From an uncultured Chloroflexota bacterium (GTDB lineage Bacteria; Chloroflexota; Chloroflexia; Chloroflexales; Chloroflexaceae): DNA of 33,919 bases. This document shows positions 1 to 6,733 of this stretch, one piece after another; the stretch's first letter is position 1; each line of letters opens with the position of its first letter. Location: contig CAKZKA010000275.1 in assembly GCA_937120965.1 (NCBI GenBank), forward strand, positions 1 to 33,919, read 5' to 3'. The position numbers were made by a program, and so were the translations under genes. Below the pieces are notes generated by a model. It was given only the letters and a program-made list of their open reading frames with translations. It made no database searches and was not told the DNA's origin.

Positions 1-72
1 CCCGCACGCCCTCGCCCACCCGCACGCCCTCGCCCACCCGCACGCCCTCGCCCACCCGCACGCCCTCGCCCA
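1..72 (+). repeat. 18-bp tandem repeat encoding RTPSPT
   Basis: Four identical copies of CCCGCACGCCCTCGCCCA run from 1 to 72, followed by a degenerate fifth. The unit is six codons long, so copy-number changes keep the frame of the linker in the LTD protein. The array continues off the left edge. Confidence 0.95.
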
Positions 73-917
73 CCCGCGCGCCGACCGTGACCGGCGCGAG
101 CACCGGCCCGGCACGCCCCGGTGCGCTGCTGATCACCGAGGTACTACCTGCACCCAGGGTGACCTTTACCCGCGAGTGGGTTGAACTGTTCAACCCCGGC
201 CAGGAAAGCGTGGACACCACCGGCTGGAGCCTGGACGACGCGAACGATGGTGGGGCGCAGACCCTGGGCGCGCACCGGGTCGCGCCCGGAGCGTACCTGC
301 TGGTGGAGCTTGAACGGGCCATCCTTAACAACAGCGGCGACACGGTGCGCCTGCTTGGACCCACGGGCGAGGTCATCGACAGCGTTCGCTTCGGCGCCAC
401 ACCGACAGACCGCAGCCACGGGCGCGACCCTCTCACCGGCGCGTGGCGTCTGGAGCCGCACCCTTCGCCTGGCGCCGCCAACCCTCCGGCGGGAAGCGAT
501 CCGACAGCCGGTGAGCCGATCACCGCGCCCCGAACCGACCCCTCCTCCACGGCATCGGGCCTGACCAACCCCACGCGGCCCGCGCCGACAGCCGGAGCGA
601 CGCAGCGCGGCAGCGCCTCGCCCGAGGCGGCCCCCGCGCCGGGCGCAGCAGGCGCCCCGGGACCCCGCGCGGCGCCGACCTACGAGGGCGTGGCGGGCAC
701 ACGCTATCGCCTGCCGACGGCTCCAGCGACGCCCACCCGAGCCACGCCCGCCGGGATACCGCCCGAGGCGCCGCCAGCCGAAGCGGCGCCCGCGCCGCCG
801 CGGGTTCAGATCGGCCTTGCCATTGGCGGCCTGACGCTGATTATTGTTGCCTGTGCGCTTCTCGTTGCCGAACGTAAACCATCGCAAGGACAGACCGACA
901 AAAACGGTGTGTTATAA
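3..917 (+). CDS. Lamin-tail-domain surface protein, C-terminal membrane anchor (5' partial)
   Basis: The reading frame is open from the window edge, so the gene starts upstream; the internal GTG at 87 is not the real start. The first 24 visible residues are four perfect RTPSPT hexapeptides, a Pro/Thr-rich wall-spanning linker. A lamin tail domain (LTD) follows, with ITEVLP, EWVELFNPG, GWSLDD and DTVRLLGPTGEVIDSV, about 110 residues in an immunoglobulin-like fold common in secreted bacterial proteins. A second Pro/Ala-rich linker leads to one hydrophobic segment (IGLAIGGLTLIIVACALLV) and a short basic tail, so the protein is probably membrane-anchored with the LTD outside. The TAA stop overlaps the -10 box of the next gene. 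Binding partner and exact role are unknown. Confidence 0.8.
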   Translation, partial: RTPSPTRTPSPTRTPSPTRTPSPTRAPTVTGASTGPARPGALLITEVLPAPRVTFTREWVELFNPGQESVDTTGWSLDDANDGGAQTLGAHRVAPGAYLLVELERAILNNSGDTVRLLGPTGEVIDSVRFGATPTDRSHGRDPLTGAWRLEPHPSPGAANPPAGSDPTAGEPITAPRTDPSSTASGLTNPTRPAPTAGATQRGSASPEAAPAPGAAGAPGPRAAPTYEGVAGTRYRLPTAPATPTRATPAGIPPEAPPAEAAPAPPRVQIGLAIGGLTLIIVACALLVAERKPSQGQTDKNGVL

Positions 918-918
918 T
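913..918 (+). promoter_or_regulatory. Promoter -10 box for the ROK gene
   Basis: A perfect TATAAT overlaps the TAA stop (915-917) of the LTD gene, 82 bases before the ROK start. No good -35 at 16-18 bp is visible; GGACA at 888-892 lies about 20 bp away. It suggests the ROK gene has its own promoter. Confidence 0.5.
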
Positions 919-999
919 TCCGTGATAAGGTGCCCGTGTGCGCAGCCGGGCCGCACCGATGCGGCCGCATTGCCCGGTGAGCAGGAAAGGAGTTCAACG

Positions 1000-1968
1000 A
1001 TGGCTGATCTGCACAGCCTGATCCGGGAACGCCTGGAACAGAACCGCTGGGGAATGCTCACCAATCAGGGCTACGTGCTGGGCTTTGATCTGGGCAGTTA
1101 CGGCCTGCGCGCCGCGCTGGTCGATCTCCAGCATCGGACCTTCGCCTCCGTGCACACCGATCTGCCGAACGAACCGCCTGACCAGGTGGTTGAGCACGCG
1201 ATTGGCCTGGGCCGGAAGCTGCTCCAGCAGAGTGACGTAACGCCGGAGCGGCTCGTGCGCGTCGGGGTGGGGTTCTGCGGCCCCGTGGATATGCGCTACG
1301 GCACGGTGCGCCTGTCGCCGCGTATGCCAGGCTGGGAGAACTATCCGCTCCAGGAGCGGTTCGAGCAGGCCTTCGACACGGTGACGCTGATCGACAACGA
1401 CGCCAACCTCATCGCCCTGGGCGAGGCAACGTTCGGCGTCGCCAGGGGCCACCAGCACATCTTTTACATGCACCTGAGCAGCGGAGTTGGCGGCGGCCTG
1501 GTGCTGAACGGGCGCCTCTATCACGGCGCCACGTCCACTGCGGGCGAGATCGGCCATGCCGTGGTGGGCCAGGGCTGGGACGGCACCGGGCGCCCCGAAA
1601 CGCTCGAAGAGCGGGTCTCAATTGTGGGATTGCTGCGCTGCGCCAGTCGCTACGGCCTGGAGACCAACGACCTGGAGGAGATCTTCGGCCCCCATCCCGC
1701 CGCGCAGCGGGTAGTGCGCGAAACGGTTGACTTGCTGGCCGTTCGCTGCGCGCAGATCGTCGCCCTGATCGACCCGGAGATGATCGTTCTGGGCGGCATC
1801 GTGGTGCGCATCGGCGGCGACTCCTTTGTGCAGGCGATCGGATCGCGACTCAACGATTTTATCGCCCCCCAGTTCGCCCGCCCCCTGCCGGTGGTGGCCT
1901 CGATGCTCGGGCCTGAGAGCGTGACCGTCGGTGCGGTGGCCCTGGCGCTCGATAGCCTGTCCGATTGA
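1000..1968 (+). CDS. ROK-family sugar kinase-like protein without the zinc motif
   Basis: This 322-residue protein has the ROK/hexokinase fold: phosphate loop GFDLGSYGLRAA at 28-39, IDNDANLIALGEA at 131-143 with the expected catalytic Asp, GVGGGLVLNG at 162-171, and GEIGH at 182-186. In glucokinases GEIGH is followed by a CxCGxxGCxE zinc motif; here that stretch is WDGTGRPETLEE and has no cysteines. There is no N-terminal helix-turn-helix, so it is not a NagC/XylR-type repressor. The ATG at 1000 is chosen because AAAGGAG lies at 987-993; upstream in-frame starts run into the LTD gene. It may phosphorylate a sugar or amino sugar, but the substrate is not predictable and activity without the zinc site is uncertain. 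Confidence 0.88.
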   Translation: MADLHSLIRERLEQNRWGMLTNQGYVLGFDLGSYGLRAALVDLQHRTFASVHTDLPNEPPDQVVEHAIGLGRKLLQQSDVTPERLVRVGVGFCGPVDMRYGTVRLSPRMPGWENYPLQERFEQAFDTVTLIDNDANLIALGEATFGVARGHQHIFYMHLSSGVGGGLVLNGRLYHGATSTAGEIGHAVVGQGWDGTGRPETLEERVSIVGLLRCASRYGLETNDLEEIFGPHPAAQRVVRETVDLLAVRCAQIVALIDPEMIVLGGIVVRIGGDSFVQAIGSRLNDFIAPQFARPLPVVASMLGPESVTVGAVALALDSLSD

Positions 1969-2015
1969 GGCCGGGAAGGGGGAACGCCCCAAACCCTCCC
2001 CTCAGGGAGGGGCGT

Positions 2016-2034
2016 GGGGAAACCCGGCTTCCCC
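2016..2034. repeat. Dispersed palindrome module (GGGGAAACCCGG type)
   Basis: GGGGAAACCCGGCTTCCCC is a one-mismatch copy of the window's commonest palindrome. Before it, from about 1973, is a CCCTCCCC-rich stretch, and after it comes ATATGTTCACATC. It occupies the gap downstream of the ROK gene. Confidence 0.85.
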
Positions 2035-2076
2035 ATATGTTCACATCGGCCCTGCCGAAAGCAACAACCAGCATCA

Positions 2077-2189
2077 GTACGTGTTCACATGTGGGGTAAG
2101 GCGTCACCCCGGGTGCGCGAGCGTCCCGCCCGCAATGGCCTGGATGCGGGCAAGATGCCCGCGCACCCAGGAGAAGTGTGAACACGTAC
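2077..2189 (-). mobile_element. 113-bp element with 13-bp perfect TIRs and long hairpin (empty-site copy)
   Basis: The ends GTACGTGTTCACA (2077-2089) and TGTGAACACGTAC (2177-2189) are perfect inverted repeats. Between them GGGTGCGCG pairs with CGCGCACCC, and GCCCGCA pairs with TGCGGGC, forming a long hairpin. It has no coding capacity. Related copies lie at 19036-19252 and 29104-29328 in the other orientation, each carrying a 102-bp insertion that this copy lacks. It looks like a MITE or a mobile REP-like element. Confidence 0.75.
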
Positions 2190-2203
2190 CATCATCAGGT
2201 AGT

Positions 2204-2232
2204 TTGCGCCCCCGGCAACGCAATGCTATAAT
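2204..2232 (+). promoter_or_regulatory. Promoter for the 49-aa/692-aa/HEAT gene unit
   Basis: A TTGCGC -35 (2204-2209) and a perfect TATAAT -10 (2227-2232) are separated by 17 bp. Transcription would start near 2239, leaving a leader of about 70 bases before the first ORF. Confidence 0.65.
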
Positions 2233-2257
2233 GATATGAGTTTTCTCCTGGAAGATT

Positions 2258-2284
2258 GAGCAGGGAGGGAAGACCTCTCTGCTC
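2258..2284 (+). promoter_or_regulatory. Hairpin in the 5' leader of the 49-aa gene
   Basis: GAGCAGGGAGG and CCTCTCTGCTC form an 11-bp stem (one G-U) around a GAAGA loop, between the promoter and the ORF at 2308. GTTGTTGCG follows rather than a T run, so it is a weak terminator at best; an attenuator, protein-binding site or stability element is possible. Confidence 0.5.
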
Positions 2285-2307
2285 GTTGTTGCGTGTTGCA
2301 GGAAGCC

Positions 2308-2457
2308 ATGGATGCAAAAGTGATCGTCTTTGGCGAGACCGCCATTGACCGACTGTTACAATGGCTGCGTTCCACCGGCCAACCCCAGGACATTATGGAC
2401 CTGGTCAGACAATATCTGGAGATCTTGAGCAAGGCGGTGAGGGAGGAGAACGAATGA
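2308..2457 (+). CDS. Small 49-residue protein, unknown function, first in operon
   Basis: The ORF begins MDAKVIVFGETAIDRLLQWL and ends SKAVREENE. It has AGGA just upstream and its own promoter at 2204-2232. Its TGA overlaps the ATG of the 692-aa gene as ATGA, a typical translational-coupling junction, which is the main reason to accept such a short ORF. The composition is that of a soluble, mostly helical, slightly acidic protein with amphipathic C-terminal helices (IMDLVRQYLEILSKAV). No signal peptide or cysteines are present and no family is recognised. It may be a partner or regulator of the next gene's product. Confidence 0.6.
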   Translation: MDAKVIVFGETAIDRLLQWLRSTGQPQDIMDLVRQYLEILSKAVREENE

Positions 2458-4532
2458 CCGCTGCGCCCACGTTGCCTACCGACCAGCACGCTCTGGCCGA
2501 GGAAATCTACCGGTTGATGGTCGCGCAGGGCGCCATGTTCGCCATCGACACGCCTATTCGGCAGACGCTTGCCAATCTGGCTGCGTTTCTGGCGCGGCGC
2601 GAGGGGCGTGATCGGGCGGAACTGGCGGCGGCAATTGACGCGGCCCTGAGCGCAGACAGTCGCTTCACCCGCGAAGAGGTGAACGGCGAGGTGCGCTTCG
2701 TAACTACCCGGCAGGGCGCCTACGTGCCACGCGACGACACCGATACCCACAGCTTCAAGCAGCGACTGCACGATCCAGAGAATCCGCTGCCCATTGACGA
2801 TATCAGTGTGGTGGTTTCCACCTCGCGCCCGGCGATCACCACGGTCGAGCCAGTGTACATTTCGGATTACTGGCAGATGCAACTGTCAGCACCCCCCGCA
2901 GAAGCTGAGGCTGAGAAGGTCGCAGCCGCTGAAGCGCCGGTTGCCGAACAACCGGTCCTCGAGGAAGCGCCTCCGGCGCCCGAAGTGGCCCCGGCGCTTG
3001 TCGAGGAAGCGGCCCCCGAGCCTGCTCCCATGGCCATCGAGGCGCCGGCCCCTGTCCCTGTTGTGGAAGTGGCCCCCGAGCCTGCCCCCGCAGTGCTCGA
3101 GATCCCCGCTCCCGTCGAGGAAGTGGCCCCCGAACCTGCTCCCATGGCCATCGAGGCGCCGGCCCCTGTCCCCGTCGTCGAGCAACCCGCGCCCCCTGTG
3201 GCGCCTGCTCCCCGACCGGCGCAGCCGCCGCGCAGCACCGTGTTCACCCTCAGCGATGGGACAGCGATCGATCTGCGCCGACCGGTGGACGAGATTATGG
3301 CCGAGTACGGCGATGTGCTCGCCCGGGTCCTGGCAGAGCGCCTTGAGCACGACCCGCTGCAGCGGATCGTCAGCTTTGGGCGTAAGTACTACCCCGAGGC
3401 TAACCTGGCGAGCTTCGGCAAGAACGACTTGCGGAAGATCCGCGATTATATTCTGGAGCGCAACGAGCCGCTGCTGGATACTGAGATTATCGCCGATCTC
3501 TACTACCATAACCCGCGGCAGGCCGACTACGAGGGTTTCCGCTTCTCGCTCAACTACCGGCTGCACCGCGAGAAGGACTTTGAGTTTGTCGGCGTGGAAG
3601 GGGCCTACCTGTGGGCCACCAGGGGCCTGCCGATTACCGGCGGCAAGCGCGTCAAGGCTGCCGAGATGGGGCAGATCACGTCCTACCTGGTCGAGGGCTA
3701 CGACGATAGCCCGGAACTCCAGAGCATCGAGGCCATCAAGCAGAGTGGCAGCGTCACCCGCCTGCTGACCTTCTTCGAGTGGGAGTACGGGGTGCTACCG
3801 CTCGACGCGGGCCTGGCGGCGCTGCTGCCGCCGCCGCTGCTGCCCGAGCAGCGCAGCGCAGTCCTGCGCTTCGAGTCGCCGCAGCACTACACCACGTACC
3901 TGGTAGAGGTGCGCTTCCCCGCTGGCAATCGCGGCGGCTGGCTCCAGGGGTTGGAAGAGTTCTTCCACGAGCATCTGGTGCCCGGTGGCCTGATCACCAT
4001 CAGCCGCACCGGGGAACCCAACCTCTTCCACATCACCTACGAGGAAGGCCCCGAGCAGAGTGAACGCCTGCTCACCTTCGATGAGAAGAAGAACCGGCTG
4101 GCCTTCGCCAATGTGTCGTTCTACTGCGTGGTGGATGAAGATCAATTGCCCACCCAGAGTCGCTACGGGCGGCTGAACCGCCTGAAAGCCTTCCCGATGG
4201 GCGAGCGCCGTAAGGCCGAGCTGATGCTCGAACACGTGAGCGAGACGATTGGCGAACAGGTGGGCAGCCCGGCAGCGCCGCGCTACGCCGTGACGCTCGA
4301 CGATCTCTATGTTGCCTTCAACGTGCTGCGACCCGGGTCGCGGGCGTATCTGAAGGCGCTGCTGGAACGCGGAGAAGACTTTAGCGCCGATGAGTCGACC
4401 CCCGGTCTCTACTACTACACGCCTGCCCCCCGCGCCAGCGCCGAAGAGGTCGAGGAGGAAGCAGACGAACTGCCGGAGGAACGCCCTCCGCTTCGCCAGC
4501 GCTACAGCAGTCGTTACGATGAGGACGAGTGA
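2454..4532 (+). CDS. Large Pro/Ala/Glu-rich-linker protein, unknown function
   Basis: The product has 692 residues. The ATG at 2454 is chosen because it overlaps the previous stop (ATGA) and has GGGAGGAG at 2441-2448; the longer in-frame ORF lacks support. Residues 1-140 are a compact helical region that could hold a small winged helix (LAAFLARREGRDRAELAAAI). Residues 145-262 are a Pro/Ala/Glu linker with repeats such as APMAIEAPAPVPVVE, present twice. The 263-692 region is a large globular domain with several aromatic-rich segments (KYYPEANLASFGKNDLRKIRDYI, split by conserved-looking charges), ending in an acidic, Arg-rich tail. No signal peptide or transmembrane helix is visible, so it is probably cytoplasmic. 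No catalytic motif or family is recognised. It sits between the 49-aa gene and the HEAT-repeat gene. Confidence 0.8.
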   Translation: MTAAPTLPTDQHALAEEIYRLMVAQGAMFAIDTPIRQTLANLAAFLARREGRDRAELAAAIDAALSADSRFTREEVNGEVRFVTTRQGAYVPRDDTDTHSFKQRLHDPENPLPIDDISVVVSTSRPAITTVEPVYISDYWQMQLSAPPAEAEAEKVAAAEAPVAEQPVLEEAPPAPEVAPALVEEAAPEPAPMAIEAPAPVPVVEVAPEPAPAVLEIPAPVEEVAPEPAPMAIEAPAPVPVVEQPAPPVAPAPRPAQPPRSTVFTLSDGTAIDLRRPVDEIMAEYGDVLARVLAERLEHDPLQRIVSFGRKYYPEANLASFGKNDLRKIRDYILERNEPLLDTEIIADLYYHNPRQADYEGFRFSLNYRLHREKDFEFVGVEGAYLWATRGLPITGGKRVKAAEMGQITSYLVEGYDDSPELQSIEAIKQSGSVTRLLTFFEWEYGVLPLDAGLAALLPPPLLPEQRSAVLRFESPQHYTTYLVEVRFPAGNRGGWLQGLEEFFHEHLVPGGLITISRTGEPNLFHITYEEGPEQSERLLTFDEKKNRLAFANVSFYCVVDEDQLPTQSRYGRLNRLKAFPMGERRKAELMLEHVSETIGEQVGSPAAPRYAVTLDDLYVAFNVLRPGSRAYLKALLERGEDFSADESTPGLYYYTPAPRASAEEVEEEADELPEERPPLRQRYSSRYDEDE

Positions 4533-4540
4533 GGTCCGGT

Positions 4541-5446
4541 ATGAACTTTGAGGAGCATCTGGCGCGGCTTGGCGACCTGGAGCGCCCGATTGCCCACGCC
4601 GAACTCAAGGCGCTCTCGGACCTCGGCCCCGAAATGCTCAAGGCGTTCTGGACGGTATGGCGCCACTTTCCTGCCGAACGCCGCCTGGCAATTGTCCGTG
4701 AGCTTGATGAACTGGCGGAGGATAATGTTGATCTGGATTTCCGCGCGGTCTTTCGAGCCTGTCTGAGCGATCCCGACGGCGAGGTGCGGGCGGCGGCCGT
4801 CAATGGATTGTGGGAGGACGAGAGCCTGGCGACGATGAACCGCTTCATTGCTATGCTCGACGATGAAGCCGGCGTGGCGCGCGCGGCGGCTACCATTGCC
4901 CTCGCGCGCTTCGCCTATCGGTGCCAGATCGGCGACCTGTCGGCGGCTGAGGGCACGCGCTTGCTGGCGGTGCTGCTTCGTACCGCCACCGACCCCGAAC
5001 AGCCGCTTGAGGTGCGCCGACGCGCCGTGGAGGCCCTGGGCTACTTCGCCTCTTCGAAAGAGGCCCAGATGGAGATTGGTCGCGCCTATGCCCACAGCGA
5101 CCTGGCTATGCGCGAGAGCGCCCTGCTGGCCATGGGGCGCTCGATGCGCCCTACCTGGTTTCCCTACATCGAACGCGAACTGAAGAGCCCATCGCCAGCC
5201 CTGCGCTACGAAGCCGCCCGTGCCGTCGGCGAACTCGCCGAAGAGGGGCGTCCGCTCCTGCCCGCCCTGCTGCCGCTGGTGGACGATGAGGATACCGAGA
5301 TCTCCCTGGCGGCGATCTGGGCCCTCGGACAGGTGGGCGGGGCCAGCGCCCGGCGAGTGCTCGAACGTCTGGCACGCTCGAAGGACCTGGCCCGGCGCCA
5401 GGCTGCCGACGAGGCCCTTGCCGAACTCTCCCTCGACGAATTCTGA
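4541..5446 (+). CDS. HEAT-repeat protein
   Basis: A 301-residue protein made of helical HEAT/PBS-lyase-like repeats, for example VRAAAVNGLWEDE, VARAAATIALARFA, VRRRAVEALGYFAS, LRYEAARAVGELAEEG and ISLAAIWALGQVGG. Such repeats form a curved solenoid that binds other proteins; no enzymatic residues are visible. The ATG at 4541 has GAGG six bases upstream. A GTG at 4529 overlapping the previous stop (GTGA) is an equally coupled alternative adding four residues. It directly follows the 692-aa gene, so it may be a scaffold for that protein. A role in phycobilisome or lyase chemistry is not implied, since similar repeats occur in many scaffold proteins. Confidence 0.85.
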   Translation: MNFEEHLARLGDLERPIAHAELKALSDLGPEMLKAFWTVWRHFPAERRLAIVRELDELAEDNVDLDFRAVFRACLSDPDGEVRAAAVNGLWEDESLATMNRFIAMLDDEAGVARAAATIALARFAYRCQIGDLSAAEGTRLLAVLLRTATDPEQPLEVRRRAVEALGYFASSKEAQMEIGRAYAHSDLAMRESALLAMGRSMRPTWFPYIERELKSPSPALRYEAARAVGELAEEGRPLLPALLPLVDDEDTEISLAAIWALGQVGGASARRVLERLARSKDLARRQAADEALAELSLDEF

Positions 5447-5491
5447 GCCACGCCTGTATTTCGGCGCACCGGCGTTCCTACGGAAGCGTCT

Positions 5492-6298
5492 ATGCCTTTT
5501 CATTACACCCGGCTGGATCAACTGAGCGCTCCGTACCGCTACATCTACCTCTCCCCACACCTGGACGACGCCGCGCTCTCGTGCGGCGGTACGATCGCCC
5601 AGCACACCAGCGCAGGCACACCCGTACTGGTCGTCAATGTCTGCACCGCCGCCCCGCCCCTCGGCGCGCCTCTCAGCCGTTTCGCCAGCTTGATGCACAC
5701 CCGCTGGAACCTGTCCGCCGATGAGCCTGTAGCTCGCCGCCTGCGCGAAGATGCCGAGGCCCTGGAGATCCTGCGCGCCGATAGTCTGCAACTCGACCTG
5801 CTCGACGCGATCTATCGCATGCCGGAGGCGTACACCGACGATGCCGCCCTGTTCGGCCCGGTGGCAGAGGGCGATCAGCTCGCCGCTGATGTGCTGGCGC
5901 ATCTCGAGGCCCTGATCAGGCACTTCCCCGAGGCGGTGATTTACGCTCCGCTGGGGGTAGGCCACCACGTTGACCACCTGGCAACCTTTATGGCCGCCCG
6001 GACCCTCAGCTCCCGCGGCGCCAGCGTGGCCTTCTATGAGGATTTTCCCTACGTGCGCAGTGAGAACGCGCTTATCCGGCGCCTGGATGAACTGGGAGGC
6101 GCTGAACGCTTCCTGCCCCTCGTGACCAGCATTGATAGCACGCTCACGCGCAAGATCGGGGCGATTGAGGCTTATGCCAGTCAGCTCGACGTGCTCTTCG
6201 GCGGCCCCGCCGCGATGGCTCAGGCCGTGCGCGACTATGCGGCGCAGGTGTTGCCGGATGCCGGCGCCTATGGCGAGCGTATCTGGATGCTCAGGTGA
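5492..6298 (+). CDS. PIG-L/LmbE-family zinc deacetylase
   Basis: This 268-residue protein carries the family's first metal motif SPHLDDAALSCGG (21-33; His23 and Asp26 as ligands) and the second, GVGHHVDH (His159 and His162). The family hydrolyses N-acetyl groups from N-acetylglucosamine conjugates: GlcNAc-PI, mycothiol (MshB) and bacillithiol (BshB) precursors, and lincomycin-type metabolites. It has no signal peptide and is likely cytosolic. The start ATG has GGAAG seven bases upstream. It lies 45 bp after the HEAT gene and is followed by a block of dispersed repeats. The substrate cannot be told from sequence; a sugar-thiol precursor is one option. Confidence 0.88.
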   Translation: MPFHYTRLDQLSAPYRYIYLSPHLDDAALSCGGTIAQHTSAGTPVLVVNVCTAAPPLGAPLSRFASLMHTRWNLSADEPVARRLREDAEALEILRADSLQLDLLDAIYRMPEAYTDDAALFGPVAEGDQLAADVLAHLEALIRHFPEAVIYAPLGVGHHVDHLATFMAARTLSSRGASVAFYEDFPYVRSENALIRRLDELGGAERFLPLVTSIDSTLTRKIGAIEAYASQLDVLFGGPAAMAQAVRDYAAQVLPDAGAYGERIWMLR

Positions 6299-6733
6299 AG
6301 TTGAGCCTATCAACTTATGCATATGCGCTGCAAAATGACAAGGGGAGAATAGGTTTATTTCTGGGAGGGCAGCGCCCTCCCAAACCCTCCCCGCAGGGAG
6401 GGGGTTGGGGAAACCCGGTTTCCCCATGTCCCAACCTGGGAGCGGCTGGCGCCCCACAGGCAGGGGTGCGGTTCGACAAGCTCACCGCAGGTGGGGAAAC
6501 CCGGTTTCCCCGTATTTTCACATCAGGCATCCATGCGGCTGCGCCGCACAAAGCTAGAATGAAAATATTATTGTTCTTGGGAGGGCTTCGCCCTCCCAAA
6601 CCTTCCCCGCTGGCGGGTTGTTTCCTGGGAGGGCTGCGCCCTCCCAAACCCTCCCGGTGGGGAGGGCTTGTCGCCCCCACAGGCAGGGGGATGGGGAAAC
6701 CCGGTTTCCCCGTATTTTCACCTCAGATTACTC
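6299..6733. repeat. Block of modular dispersed palindromic repeats
   Basis: A 435-bp gap without a gene. It holds hairpin module GGGAGGGCAGCGCCCTCCC (6363-6381), GGGGAAACCCGGTTTCCCC at 6407-6425, 6493-6511 and 6693-6711, two further GGGAGGGC/GCCCTCCC hairpins (near 6580 and 6630), a TTCGACAAGCTCACCGCAGG segment at about 6472, and TATTTTCAC(A/C)TCAG boundary motifs. The same modules recur at 25440-25740 and 33645-33919. Confidence 0.9.

Noticed and set aside
844-999. Longer N-terminus for the ROK protein from 844
   Set aside because: It overlaps the LTD gene and the -10 promoter box; ATG 1000 has a strong ribosome-binding site.
6363-6725. Regular palindromes as a possible CRISPR array
   Set aside because: Spacing is irregular, the material between palindromes is itself repeated, and no cas gene is present.
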